A stretch of 64,000 nucleotides of DNA, from contig NZ_CADIJW010000002.1 of the NCBI RefSeq assembly GCF_902859745.1, forward strand, positions 186,001 through 250,000, written 5' to 3'. The stretch is from Achromobacter dolens. Lineage in GTDB: Bacteria; Pseudomonadota; Gammaproteobacteria; Burkholderiales; Burkholderiaceae_B. The translations under genes and the position numbers were made by a program. How positions within the stretch are numbered: the first letter of the stretch is position 1; each line of letters begins with the position of its first letter. The notes below the pieces were generated by a model. The model ran no database searches. It saw nothing but the letters and a program-made list of their open reading frames with translations, and had not been told where the DNA came from. Shown here piece by piece: positions 38,361 through 46,417 of this stretch.

Positions 38361-38924
38361 TCAGCCGGAGAAGCCGCCGGTGTCCAGGAACTCCTGCTCG
38401 GGCTGCGTGGTCTGCCGGCCCAGCGCGGCGTTGCGATGGGGAAAGCGGCCGAAGCGCTTGATGATGTCGCGGTGCAGGACGGCCCAGCGCACCGCGTCGG
38501 CGCCCAGCGGCTCCATCAATGCAACCGCCCGGTTCTGTGCGGCCACGGTCTCGGCGTGCTCGAAGGGCATGTAGAAGAACTGGCGCAGCGCCGGATCGAC
38601 GGCAAGGTCGTGGCCGGCGGCGATGGCGCGTTCGGCGAACAGCAGCGCCAGCGGATCGGTGGCGAACATGTGAGCCGTGCCGCGGTAGGCGTTGCGGGGG
38701 TACTGGTCCAGCAGGATCATCAGGGCCAGCGCGCCGTCCGGCTCATCCAGCCAGGCATCCAACTGGCGCGCGGCGGCGGCCATGTGGGCGGCGCCGCAAT
38801 GCTGGCGAAAGCGCTCGTCGAAGGCCGCGTCCTTGGTGAACCATTGCCGCGGCCCGGCGTCGCGCCAGAACGCGACGACGTCCTGCGGCGTCAGGGATGC
38901 GGGGGCTTGGCCAGGGTGGGTCAT
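38361..38924 (-). CDS. DUF924-family protein
   Basis: A 187-residue helical protein with DUF924 signatures VVAFWRDAGPRQWFTKDAAFDERFRQHC, ALALMILLDQYPRNAYRGTAHMFATDPLAL, FFYMPFEHAE and RFPHRNAALGRQTTQPEQEFL. These are conserved in bacteria and plants, with a TPR-like fold and no proven function. ATG 38924 is chosen; the frame runs 56 codons further upstream, across the csp terminator. It sits alone between the two cold-shock genes. Confidence 0.9.
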   Translation of the reverse strand: MTHPGQAPASLTPQDVVAFWRDAGPRQWFTKDAAFDERFRQHCGAAHMAAAARQLDAWLDEPDGALALMILLDQYPRNAYRGTAHMFATDPLALLFAERAIAAGHDLAVDPALRQFFYMPFEHAETVAAQNRAVALMEPLGADAVRWAVLHRDIIKRFGRFPHRNAALGRQTTQPEQEFLDTGGFSG

Positions 38925-39008
38925 GGAGATCGTCCTCTGTCGATGGCGGGTCCGGCCAGGCTGTGCGGCGGGAGACACGGGCAAGGATAGCGCGGGGAGC
39001 CCAAACGC

Positions 39009-39032
39009 AAAAAAGCCCCCGAAGGGGCTTTT
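39009..39032 (-). terminator. Terminator of the second csp gene
   Basis: Stem AAAAGCCCC (39011-39019) and GGGGCTTTT (39024-39032). On the minus strand it ends in a T run, 17 bp after the csp stop. Confidence 0.88.
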
Positions 39033-39048
39033 CCGAAAAGCCAGAACC

Positions 39049-39252
39049 TTACAGGACCTGGATCTTCGTGGCTTGCGGGCCCTTGGGGCCATTGGCCGTC
39101 ACAAAGCTGACGCGCTGGTTCTCTTCCAGAGACTTGAAGCCCGAGCCCTGAATTTCGGAGAAGTGAGCGAACAGGTCCTTACCACCCGCTTCCGGGGTGA
39201 TGAAGCCATAGCCTTTTTCCGAATTGAACCACTTAACGACGCCGGTTTCCAT
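39049..39252 (-). CDS. Cold-shock domain protein (CspA family)
   Basis: A 67-residue cold-shock domain with [11 protein letters not shown] and DLFAHFSEI. It is closely related to the product at 37866 and similar in role. ATG 39252 is chosen over an upstream frame extension because the family starts at [11 protein letters not shown] leader of about 130 nt precedes it. Confidence 0.95.
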   Translation of the reverse strand: METGVVKWFNSEKGYGFITPEAGGKDLFAHFSEIQGSGFKSLEENQRVSFVTANGPKGPQATKIQVL

Positions 39253-39389
39253 ACTGTATTTCCTAGAGATAATGGGCAAATGCCCGGAGGTCACGAATCA
39301 ATCAAGGAGGGGACAGTAGAACAATAACGCTGAGCCGGAAAAGGCACGGCACTGAACGAAAATCGCAACGCTTGTGATCGTGTGCCGAC

Positions 39390-39418
39390 ACTATCGTTAT
39401 GTTCCCCTCACAAGTCAA
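39390..39418 (-). promoter_or_regulatory. Putative promoter of the second csp gene
   Basis: On the minus strand TTGACT, 17 bp, then GATAGT. Predicted start near 39383, giving a leader of about 130 nt, as for the first csp gene. Confidence 0.5.
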
Positions 39419-39623
39419 CATAATCCTAAAAAATACGTGCCAATAATGCAACAAAGAGAAACTGCGAACAGAATTTGCACGTTTTCATAGGAAAAAAGAA
39501 GCCCTGCATAGGTGTAAACACCCACGCATCATAAAAAAACAATCAAGGCTTATATAAATGCCGGCAAAGAGCGTACCCGGATGCATACGCCGTTTGGACG
39601 GGCACTTTGGTTTGCCGTCAGGC
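39419..39623. other. AT-rich non-coding stretch upstream of csp
   Basis: With the csp leader and promoter this makes a 371-bp gap (39253-39623). It is clearly AT-richer than the surroundings and has a small hairpin GGTGT-AA-ACACC near 39512 and GACGG/CCGTC near 39597-39619. The latter may end the minus-strand gene at 39624. I see no convincing coding frame and no recognisable RNA. Confidence 0.4.
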
Positions 39624-39944
39624 TTACTCTTCGATAGGTAAACCCAACAGATCGAGCGCCGCGCCGAAAGCGTCGGGGCCCGAGCAAAGGAAAACCGCCA
39701 CGTCGCCGGGATTCATATTTTCCAGGACTTGGTCGATTTGTTCTTGCGCATTATCAACATTGTCGACACTGGCGGCGTGTATGTCCGCGCCGGCTTCGAC
39801 TTTTTCGGGGGGCACGATGTCGGCAATCGCATTGAGATCGTCCACATCGGTCACGACATAGACGCTGATGCTCTCGCCATCCAGCGTTGTGTGCAGCTCA
39901 ACGCCGCCCGCCACGTCGGCAACATGCCGACTCAGTATTTCCAT
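39624..39944 (-). CDS. Hypothetical acidic protein
   Basis: A 106-residue, strongly acidic protein with no signal peptide. The alternation EILSRHVADVAGGVELHTTL, ISVYVVTDVDDL, GADIHAASVDNVDNAQEQIDQVL and DVAVFLCSGPDAFGAALDLLGL suggests a small alpha/beta fold. AAGGAAG 8-9 nt before ATG 39944 decides against the GTG two codons earlier. No family recognised. Lower GC than its neighbours is possible. Confidence 0.6.
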   Translation of the reverse strand: MEILSRHVADVAGGVELHTTLDGESISVYVVTDVDDLNAIADIVPPEKVEAGADIHAASVDNVDNAQEQIDQVLENMNPGDVAVFLCSGPDAFGAALDLLGLPIEE

Positions 39945-40034
39945 GATCACTCTTCCTTGACTTGCGGGCCAGGCCCGCTTGGACGCGCCCGCACGGATGC
40001 GTGCACGTCCAGGCGCGACTATAACAGCCTTACG

Positions 40035-40433
40035 CTAAGGCTTCCTGACAGCCGGTCCCAGCGAGCGGCGGGCGGCGCCGGACGTGGCCGCCACGTTGCG
40101 GCTACGCACCCCGGCCGCGGCCAGCGCGGCCAGCAGCGGCTTCTGGGCGTCCAGGAACGCGGCCTTCTCGTCGCCGACCAGCTTGCACAGGAACATCTGG
40201 GCTTGCAGTTGCGTGCGGCGCGCCTTGCGGTTGTCGGCTTCTTGCGCGAGCCAGTTGGCCACCCAGTCGGCGGCGGCCTGGGCATCGCCCTGTTGCTTGA
40301 CGTGCCCCAGCAGATCGAACACGGTGACGCCGACGATGGCGCCCTCCTCGGTGCGCGTCAGGAACAGCTTGGCGGCTTGGCCGGTGTAGCCAGGGACCAG
40401 GGCGAGGCAATCGCGCTCGGCGGGTTTCTTCAT
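40035..40433 (-). CDS. Hypothetical protein
   Basis: A 132-residue basic protein without a signal peptide. The first half looks beta-rich (CLALVPGYTGQAAKLFLTRTEEGAIVGVTVFDLLGHV). The second is helical and Ala/Arg-rich (AADWVANWLAQEADNRKARRTQLQAQMFLCKLVG) with a basic tail. ATG 40433 is chosen, as the upstream frame extension runs over the opposite-strand promoter. No family recognised. It is divergent from the DUF2513-like gene at 40554. Confidence 0.6.
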   Translation of the reverse strand: MKKPAERDCLALVPGYTGQAAKLFLTRTEEGAIVGVTVFDLLGHVKQQGDAQAAADWVANWLAQEADNRKARRTQLQAQMFLCKLVGDEKAAFLDAQKPLLAALAAAGVRSRNVAATSGAARRSLGPAVRKP

Positions 40434-40553
40434 TGATACAGCCTGTCTGTGATCGGTAATCCCGCACTGTAACCGACCCGGCCGGCTGTCGCGTCGCCGC
40501 CACGGAACTCTGCTATTGTGGGCTGTTCCACCCCAACCCATACGGCGGACATC

Positions 40554-40853
40554 ATGCAACGCGATTTCGATCTGGTCGTCACGATCCTGGGAGCCCTGCG
40601 CGACGCGGCGGGCCCCAACCTGAGCACCCACGACATCAAGGAGGCTGCCCTGGCGCCCCACGCGCAGGAGCAAGGCCTGCAACTGATTGCGCACCACCTG
40701 GACCTGCTGGCCGACGCCGGCCTGGTCAAGCAGATCAGCGAAACGACGGCGACCGCCGGCGACACGCGCTGGCGCATCACCTGGAAGGGCTACGACGCCC
40801 TGGAGCAGGACGAGGAAGACGAAGAAGACGAGGACTTCGACGACGAAGAATGA
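40554..40853 (+). CDS. DUF2513-like protein
   Basis: A 99-residue protein that fits the DUF2513 pattern: a start MQRDFDLVVTILGALRD, a middle LIAHHLDLLADAGLVKQI, and an end RWRITWKGYDALEQDEEDEE. The arrangement resembles a winged helix and often occurs in small regulators, but DNA binding is not shown. It ends in a run of Glu/Asp. ATG 40554 is chosen over an upstream ATG at 40518. Confidence 0.65.
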   Translation: MQRDFDLVVTILGALRDAAGPNLSTHDIKEAALAPHAQEQGLQLIAHHLDLLADAGLVKQISETTATAGDTRWRITWKGYDALEQDEEDEEDEDFDDEE

Positions 40854-40857
40854 GCGC

Positions 40858-41130
40858 TCAACGGCGCCGCAGGATACGCCGCGTCAGCAGCGCGGCGGCG
40901 GCGCCGATCACCAGGCTGAACATGAACGCGGCGATCGCCAGCATCGCCGCCTGGTCGCCGAAACCGGCCGACCGCGACAACACCACCACGCCCGCGCAGA
41001 CCGCCGCGGCCAGCACGGCCACGCCGGCCAGCGTCCGCCCGGGGGAATGCAGGCGGCCGCAGAGCGCCCCGCCCACCAATGCCACCGCCACCATGGCGGC
41101 CATGGACCAGAACAGGTATTCGTACTGCAT
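40858..41130 (-). CDS. Hypothetical small membrane protein
   Basis: A 90-residue protein with three likely membrane helices: LFWSMAAMVAVALVGGALCG, LAGVAVLAAAVCAGVVVL and MLAIAAFMFSLVIGAAAALL. It ends in the positive tail TRRILRRR, placing the C-terminus in the cytoplasm. It is convergent with the preceding gene, 4 bp apart. No family recognised. Confidence 0.55.
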   Translation of the reverse strand: MQYEYLFWSMAAMVAVALVGGALCGRLHSPGRTLAGVAVLAAAVCAGVVVLSRSAGFGDQAAMLAIAAFMFSLVIGAAAALLTRRILRRR

Positions 41131-41243
41131 GCGGACGGACTCCCCTGGGATGTTGCGGCGCCCGCATTATAGGTGGGCGGGCGTCCAATCCGTCCCCGAG
41201 GGGGGCGGCCGGCATACGGACAGGGCTGTCGCCGGGGTCTTGT

Positions 41244-41639
41244 TCAACCCTGGGGAACGACGGCGACAGCGCTGATTTCCACCAGCGCGCCATAGTGCAA
41301 TTCGCGCGTGGGCACGATCGCGCGGGCCGGTTTGTGGTCGCCGAAGCTGCGTTCGTAGACGCTGTTCACTTCGTTCCAGAGACCGACGTCGGGAATGTAG
41401 ACGGTGACGTTGACCACCGAACCCATCGACGCGCCGGCGGCCTGCAGGATGGCGGCGACGCTGCGAAGCGCGGCCTCGGTCTGCGCCGCGACGCCCTGCG
41501 CCAGTTGCGGCCGTTCGCCCGGACTGGCGGCGGGCAGGAACCCCAGTTGCCCGGAGACGAACACGAAGCCGTTGGCGCGCACGGCCTGCGAATAATGGCC
41601 CGCCGGTGGCGTGGCGTGGGGGGTGTGGATCAGGTCCAT
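41244..41639 (-). CDS. RidA-family protein
   Basis: A 131-residue RidA/YjgF-type protein: GHYSQAVRANGFVFVSGQLGF, QTEAALRSVAAILQAAGASMGSVVNVTVYIPDV and ARAIVPTRELHYGALVEISAVAVVP. The key Arg of catalytic RidA lies in SVARTAV-type motifs; here the corresponding region reads PARAIVPT, so the Arg is present. RidA hydrolyses reactive enamines made by PLP-dependent dehydratases. It lies 26 bp after the DSD1-family PLP enzyme gene, which fits removal of that enzyme's imine/enamine product. Confidence 0.9.
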   Translation of the reverse strand: MDLIHTPHATPPAGHYSQAVRANGFVFVSGQLGFLPAASPGERPQLAQGVAAQTEAALRSVAAILQAAGASMGSVVNVTVYIPDVGLWNEVNSVYERSFGDHKPARAIVPTRELHYGALVEISAVAVVPQG

Positions 41640-41665
41640 CTCGAGTCCTTTTGCGGGCAGCCGAC

Positions 41666-42814
41666 TTACCAGCCGCGAAAGCGCTGCCATTGCGCCACGA
41701 CCCGGCGGTCGCCCTCGCGCACGACCTCATAGGCGTCGTGCTGGGCGCAGGTGGCGCAGGCGTGGTTCGGCACGATCCGCAGTTTGGTGCCTAGCGGCAG
41801 TTCCGGCAAGGCGGCGTCGCTGCCCGCGCGCAGCTTGATGATGCCCTGCTCCTGGTTGGTCTCGGCCAGCAGCAGGTCGGGATAGACCTTGCCGTCGACA
41901 TCGCAAACCAGCCCGTACAACTGGTCCACTGGCTGCCTGGCAGTGCCGCGATCGCGCGACATGGCCATCCAGCCCGCGTCCACCAGGATCCAGCCCTTGT
42001 CGGGCTGGTGGCCGATCACCGTGGTCAGCACGGTGGCGGCGATGTCGTCCACGTCGCAGACGCCGAGGCCAGCCATGACGAGGTCGAAGAACACGTACAC
42101 GCCGGCGCGCACCTCCGTCACGCCGTCGAGGTTGCGGGCGAAATGCGCGGTGGGCGTAGACCCCACGCTGACCACCGGACACGGCAGGCCCGCCGCGCGG
42201 ATGGCCTGGGCGCAACCGACCGCGGCCGCGCGCTCCTGCTCCGCCATGTCGGCGATGGCCTGCACGCTGCGGCAACCGTAGGATTCACCCGCGTGGGTCA
42301 TGACGCCGCGCAGGCTGTCGGCGGCATGCAGAGTCCGCGCAATCGCCAGCAACTGGTCGGTGTGACCCGGCTGCACCCCGGCGCGGTGGCCGTCGCAATC
42401 AATCTCGATCAATGCGGGGATGGCGGCGCCCTCTTGCCGCACGCGCGCCGCCAGCGCTTGGGCGGCGTCAATACTGTCGACCACGACAGTCAGGTCGACA
42501 CCCTGGCGGCGCAGGGCCAGCACGCGGCCGAGCTTGGCCGGCGCCACGCCCACCGCGTACAGCAGGTCGGTCACGCCAGCGGCGGCGAACTGTTCGGCCT
42601 CCTGCAGCGTCGAGACCGCCGCCGGCCCCTCGGGCCGCGCCATGACGCGGCGTGCCACCTCGATCGACTTGGGTGTTTTCAGATGGGGACGCAATTGCAC
42701 GCCGTGGCCGGCCATCAGGGCGTTCAGGCGATCGATATTGCGCGTCATGCGGGTTTCGTCCAGCAGCAGGCAGGGCGTTTCCAGCGTATCGAGGGTGGCA
42801 GAGGCAGTGGTCAT
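41666..42814 (-). CDS. DSD1-family PLP-dependent enzyme (D-serine dehydratase / D-threonine aldolase type)
   Basis: A 382-residue alanine-racemase-fold PLP enzyme. PLP lysine in LRPHLKTPKSIE (about residue 46), THAGESYG, GSTPTAHF and EVRAGVYVFFD. A C-terminal metal site PNHACATCAQHD supplies the His and Cys zinc ligands of eukaryotic-type D-serine dehydratase. The family includes D-serine dehydratases and D-threonine aldolases; a partner RidA gene favours a dehydratase that releases an enamine. It is divergent from a LysR gene that probably controls it. Confidence 0.85.
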   Translation of the reverse strand: MTTASATLDTLETPCLLLDETRMTRNIDRLNALMAGHGVQLRPHLKTPKSIEVARRVMARPEGPAAVSTLQEAEQFAAAGVTDLLYAVGVAPAKLGRVLALRRQGVDLTVVVDSIDAAQALAARVRQEGAAIPALIEIDCDGHRAGVQPGHTDQLLAIARTLHAADSLRGVMTHAGESYGCRSVQAIADMAEQERAAAVGCAQAIRAAGLPCPVVSVGSTPTAHFARNLDGVTEVRAGVYVFFDLVMAGLGVCDVDDIAATVLTTVIGHQPDKGWILVDAGWMAMSRDRGTARQPVDQLYGLVCDVDGKVYPDLLLAETNQEQGIIKLRAGSDAALPELPLGTKLRIVPNHACATCAQHDAYEVVREGDRRVVAQWQRFRGW

Positions 42815-42932
42815 GGCGGTAGCGACGAAACAGGAAGGGGCGGAAAAAGGGAAACCGACACGGGCGCCGCCCCGGGGCGCGACCGCATGCCCGCAGTATG
42901 GCGCGCCGCGCGGCTTGCGTGTTTAATCATCT

Positions 42933-42949
42933 CTTAATCAATCATTAAG
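42933..42949. promoter_or_regulatory. LysR-type operator CTTAAT-N5-ATTAAG
   Basis: A perfect inverted repeat with the T-N11-A core of LysR sites, centred 19 bp before the lysR ATG in the 145-bp divergent gap to the DSD1 gene. Confidence 0.7.
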
Positions 42950-42959
42950 GTGATTCTGA

Positions 42960-43877
42960 ATGATCACGACCGATGACCTGCGTTTCTTCCTGAGCCTGGC
43001 GGCCACCAGCTCGCTGGCGCAGGCGGCGCGCGCCCTGGACGTGACGCCGCCCGCCGTGACACAACGCCTGCACGCGCTGGAAAAGCGCCTGGGCGTGCGA
43101 TTGGTCAATCGCTCGGGACGCGGCACCGCGCTGACCGACGAGGGCCGGCTGCTGGCGCTGCGAGCCGGCCAGATCTGCGGCGAATTGAACGACCTGGCCG
43201 ATGAACTGGCGGGCCGGCGGGGCGTAGTGGCCGGCCACCTGCGCGTGGTGGCGCCGCTGGGCTTCGGCCAGCGCTACGTCGCCGGACTGGTGGCCGGGTT
43301 TCGCAAGGAAAGCGAGAACGTGACCGCCAGCCTTATCCTGTCGGACGGGCCTCCCCGCCTGGCCAGCGACGACTGGGACGTGATGATCCATATCGGCGAG
43401 CTGCGCGATTCGACCCTGGTGGCCTATCCGCTGGCGCCCAACCGGCGCATCCTGTGCGCCTCGCCCGCCTACCTGGCGCGCCACGGCGCGCCCGCCAAGC
43501 CCGAAGACCTGCGCGAACACGACTGCATCGCCTTGCGCGAGAACGAAGAGGACGTGACCCTGTGGCGCTTCAAGCGCGGGCGCGGGCCAGCGGTGGGCGT
43601 GCGCATCGCGCCGGTGCTATCCAGCAACGCCGGCGCCGCCGCCGTGGCCTGGGCCCTGGCCGGCCACGGCATCGTGGCCCGCTCGGAGTGGGACGTGGCC
43701 GAGCATGTGAAAACGCGCGCGCTGGTGCCGCTGCTGCCGGGCTGGACTCTGCCCGAGGCCAACGTGGTGGCGCTGGTGAAATCGCGCCAGGAGCTGCCGG
43801 CCCGCACCGCGGGCTTTCTCGCCCACCTGCGCCAGGCCTTCGCGGCCACGCCGTGGCGAGACAAGACGCCTGCCTGA
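42960..43877 (+). CDS. LysR-family transcriptional regulator
   Basis: A 305-residue regulator. N-terminal winged helix LRFFLSLAATSSLAQAARALDVTPPAVTQRLHALEKRLG (residues 7-45), linker helix, then a periplasmic-binding-like effector domain from about residue 92 (VVAGHLRVVAPLGFGQRYVAGLVAGF). It is divergent from the DSD1-RidA pair and autoregulated in all likelihood through the palindrome just upstream. The effector may be a D-amino or hydroxy-amino acid, which is an inference from context. Confidence 0.92.
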   Translation: MITTDDLRFFLSLAATSSLAQAARALDVTPPAVTQRLHALEKRLGVRLVNRSGRGTALTDEGRLLALRAGQICGELNDLADELAGRRGVVAGHLRVVAPLGFGQRYVAGLVAGFRKESENVTASLILSDGPPRLASDDWDVMIHIGELRDSTLVAYPLAPNRRILCASPAYLARHGAPAKPEDLREHDCIALRENEEDVTLWRFKRGRGPAVGVRIAPVLSSNAGAAAVAWALAGHGIVARSEWDVAEHVKTRALVPLLPGWTLPEANVVALVKSRQELPARTAGFLAHLRQAFAATPWRDKTPA

Positions 43878-43894
43878 GGCGCGCGCCGGACGGA

Positions 43895-44293
43895 TCAGTC
43901 CAGCATGGCCTCGGCCTCGATCTCGACCAGCCACTCGGGCAGCGACAGGCCGCTGACGATGATCCAGGACGACGGCGGCGGATCGACCGGGAAGCGGTCG
44001 CGCAGCGCCTGCGCGATCACCTCCTGATCCTCGCGCGCCGTTTCGCAGATGTAGATACGCAGCATGATGACCTGCGCCAGCGTGCCGCCCGCCGCGGCCA
44101 GCACACGGCCGATGTTGTCCAGCGCCGCGTCGGTCTGCTCGCGCAGGCCAGGGCCGACAGTGCGCTCCCGGGCATCGACGCCGACCTGGCCGGACAACAG
44201 CATGCGGCGCTGGCCCGTGACGATGACAGCCTGGCTGAAGCCGTATTGCACGGTATTGAAGACGGTGTCGGGATTGACGACGGTTCGGGACAT
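43895..44293 (-). CDS. RidA-family protein (second copy)
   Basis: A 132-residue RidA-superfamily protein: NTVQYGFSQAVIVTGQRRMLLSGQVGVDARERTVG, QTDAALDNIGRVLAAAGGTLAQVIMLRIYICE and SLPEWLVEIEAEAMLD. It is clearly divergent from the copy at 41244; the catalytic-Arg region reads PPPSSWIIVS, so the enamine-deaminase Arg is missing. It probably belongs to a non-canonical Rid subgroup with another function. Convergent with the LysR gene. Confidence 0.85.
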   Translation of the reverse strand: MSRTVVNPDTVFNTVQYGFSQAVIVTGQRRMLLSGQVGVDARERTVGPGLREQTDAALDNIGRVLAAAGGTLAQVIMLRIYICETAREDQEVIAQALRDRFPVDPPPSSWIIVSGLSLPEWLVEIEAEAMLD

Positions 44294-44376
44294 ATTGGTT
44301 CTCCTTGTAGACGCCTCGCCCCGCGGCGCGGCGTTGCCGGCATTCTATACATCCGGGGTGGCCGCCCCGGCCGCGC

Positions 44377-45567
44377 TCAGGCCACGGCGGCGGCAGGCCG
44401 GGCGCCGCGCGCCGCGTAAACCGCGACCAGCAGCACCACCGCCCCCGCGCCCGCCGCGGTCCAGAATCCCGCGCCCACGCCATGACGGTCGACGATCCAC
44501 CCCGCCAGCGCGGCGCCCGCCGCCACGCCCGCCCCCAGGCCCGTCACCAGCCAGGTCAGGCCTTCGGTGAGGCGGCGACCCGGCACGCTGGCCTCCACCA
44601 TCGCCATGGCGATGATCATGGTCGGCGCGAACGACAGGCCCGCCAGCAGCACGCCCAGCGACAGCGTCAGCAGATCACCCACCCACAGCAGCGGCAAGGT
44701 GGTGAGGGCGGTCACGCTGGCGGCAATCGCCAACATGCGCGCCAGGGGCACCCGGAATTTCAGCACGCCGAACGCCAGCCCGGCGACGCAGGACCCCAGT
44801 GCGTAGGCCGACAGCACCAGGCTCGCGCCGGCGGGCATTCCCTGCTGGCGGGCGAAGGCCACGCTCATGACATCGATAGTGCCGACGATGACGCCCATGG
44901 CGGCCATCATGGCGGTTAGCTGGCGCATCAGCGGCACGCCCAGCACCGACGACTCGCGGCCCGCCTCGCGCGGCTGCACCACCGGCGCCGTGGCCCGTTG
45001 CAGCACGAAGGCGGTCACGCCCAGCCCCAGCAGCAGGGCCGCGCCGAGCGGGCCGGCCTCGGGAAACAGGATCACGCACAGCCCGACGGCCAGCGGCGGG
45101 CCGATGATGAAGCTCAGTTCGTCGAATACCGACTCGAGGGCATAGGCGGTGCGCAACTGCGGCCGGTCGCGGTAGATCTCGGTCCAGCGGGCCCGCGCCA
45201 TGGCGGGCATGCTTGGCAGGCTGCCCGCCAGCGCGGCGAACACGAACAGCGTCCAGTCGGGCGCCTGCCAGCGCACGCAGGCGGCCAGGCCCGCCAGGCC
45301 GGCCACGCTGGCGCCGGCGGCCAGCGGCAGGATGCGACCCTGGCCGTGCCGGTCCACCAAGCGCGAAATTCGCGGCGCCAGCAACGCGGTCGCCAAAGCG
45401 AAGGTGGCGGCCACCGCGCCGGCCAGGGTGTAGGCGCCGCGCACCTGCGACAGCATGGTGATGATGCCGATGCCGATCATGGGCAGGGCCAACCGCGCCA
45501 CGGCGCAGGCGGCGACAAAACCGGCGGCGCCGGGCGCCTGGAACAATTCGCGATAGGGATTCGACAC
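44377..45567 (-). CDS. MFS transporter (putative drug-efflux type)
   Basis: A 396-residue major-facilitator protein with about 12 hydrophobic segments and the motif-A-like loop RISRLVDRHGQGRILPLAAG between helices 2 and 3. The substrate is unknown. The start is GTG 45567, with AGAGGT about 7 nt upstream. It is divergent from a TetR gene, with three palindromic operators between them, the usual layout of a TetR-repressed exporter. Confidence 0.85.
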   Translation of the reverse strand: MSNPYRELFQAPGAAGFVAACAVARLALPMIGIGIITMLSQVRGAYTLAGAVAATFALATALLAPRISRLVDRHGQGRILPLAAGASVAGLAGLAACVRWQAPDWTLFVFAALAGSLPSMPAMARARWTEIYRDRPQLRTAYALESVFDELSFIIGPPLAVGLCVILFPEAGPLGAALLLGLGVTAFVLQRATAPVVQPREAGRESSVLGVPLMRQLTAMMAAMGVIVGTIDVMSVAFARQQGMPAGASLVLSAYALGSCVAGLAFGVLKFRVPLARMLAIAASVTALTTLPLLWVGDLLTLSLGVLLAGLSFAPTMIIAMAMVEASVPGRRLTEGLTWLVTGLGAGVAAGAALAGWIVDRHGVGAGFWTAAGAGAVVLLVAVYAARGARPAAAVA

Positions 45568-45619
45568 CCGGTACCTCTGGGGATGTTGCAGCCGGCGGCA
45601 GCGACGCCGGACAGATTGA

Positions 45620-45686
45620 CATACGTAGCGTATGCAAGATGGTATTCACATACATTACGTATGTCAATTAACATACGGCTCGTATG
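45620..45686. promoter_or_regulatory. Three palindromic TetR operators CATAC-N5-GTATG
   Basis: Identical half-sites at 45620-45634, 45649-45663 and 45672-45686, with start spacings of 29 and 23 bp. They lie in the 134-bp gap between the divergent MFS and TetR genes. The first overlaps TTGACA (45617-45622), a probable -35 element. Binding by the adjacent TetR is inferred. Confidence 0.85.
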
Positions 45687-45701
45687 CCACTGGAGACAGC
45701 C

Positions 45702-46283
45702 ATGTCGCGATCGCGCGCCGAGATGATCGAAGAAACCCGCGGAAAACTGCTGGCGACGGCACGCGAGTCGTTCCGCCGCGCCGGCTATGCGGGCACGTCG
45801 ATGGACGACCTGACCGCCGCCGCGGGGTTGACCCGAGGAGCGTTGTATCACCATTTCGGTGACAAGCAGGGCTTGCTGGCGGCGGTCGCGGCGCAGATCG
45901 ACCGCGAGATGGAGGCGCGCCTGCAGGCCATTGCACGCGGCGCTCCCGATGCCTGGACCGCCCTGCGCGAACGCTGCCGGGCCTATCTGGCGATGGCGGC
46001 CGAGCCCGAAATCCGCCGGATCGTGCTGCAGGACGCGCGCGCGGTGCTGGGCCATGGCGGCGCCGCCGCGCAGGAACAGTGCACCGCGTCGCTGGGCGCG
46101 CTGCTGCAGGCCCTGATGACGCAAGGCGTCATCGGCCCGGCCGAGCCCGACGCGCTGGCGCGGATGCTGCATGGCGGGCTGGCCGACAGCGCCCTCTGGA
46201 TCGCCGGAGACGACAGTCAGGGGCGGCTGGCGCAGGCGCTTCAGGCGCTGGATCTGCTGCTCGCGGGCCTGCGCCGGACCTGA
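45702..46283 (+). CDS. TetR-family transcriptional regulator
   Basis: A 193-residue repressor. Helix-turn-helix ESFRRAGYAGTSMDDLTAAAGLTRGALYHHFGDKQGLLAAV (residues about 20-60), then a C-terminal ligand domain rich in Ala/Leu. ATG 45702 with GGAG 7 nt upstream is preferred to the ATG at 45684, which lies inside an operator palindrome. It probably represses the divergent MFS gene and itself. Confidence 0.9.
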   Translation: MSRSRAEMIEETRGKLLATARESFRRAGYAGTSMDDLTAAAGLTRGALYHHFGDKQGLLAAVAAQIDREMEARLQAIARGAPDAWTALRERCRAYLAMAAEPEIRRIVLQDARAVLGHGGAAAQEQCTASLGALLQALMTQGVIGPAEPDALARMLHGGLADSALWIAGDDSQGRLAQALQALDLLLAGLRRT

Positions 46284-46417
46284 GCGCGTCCCCCCGACGA
46301 GCGGGATCGGCACTCGCCGCAAACGCCGTCGTCGCGCATAATGCAACAACGCGTTTGATGGGCCGCCCCTGGAGACCGGCCCCCGCCCCCGCAACCCGGA
46401 TCCCTCGCCCCACCAAA

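Noticed and set aside
39419-39623. A possible small RNA in the AT-rich gap upstream of csp
   Set aside because: Only weak hairpins, with no promoter plus terminator pair. The AT-richness is explained by the csp promoter and leader.
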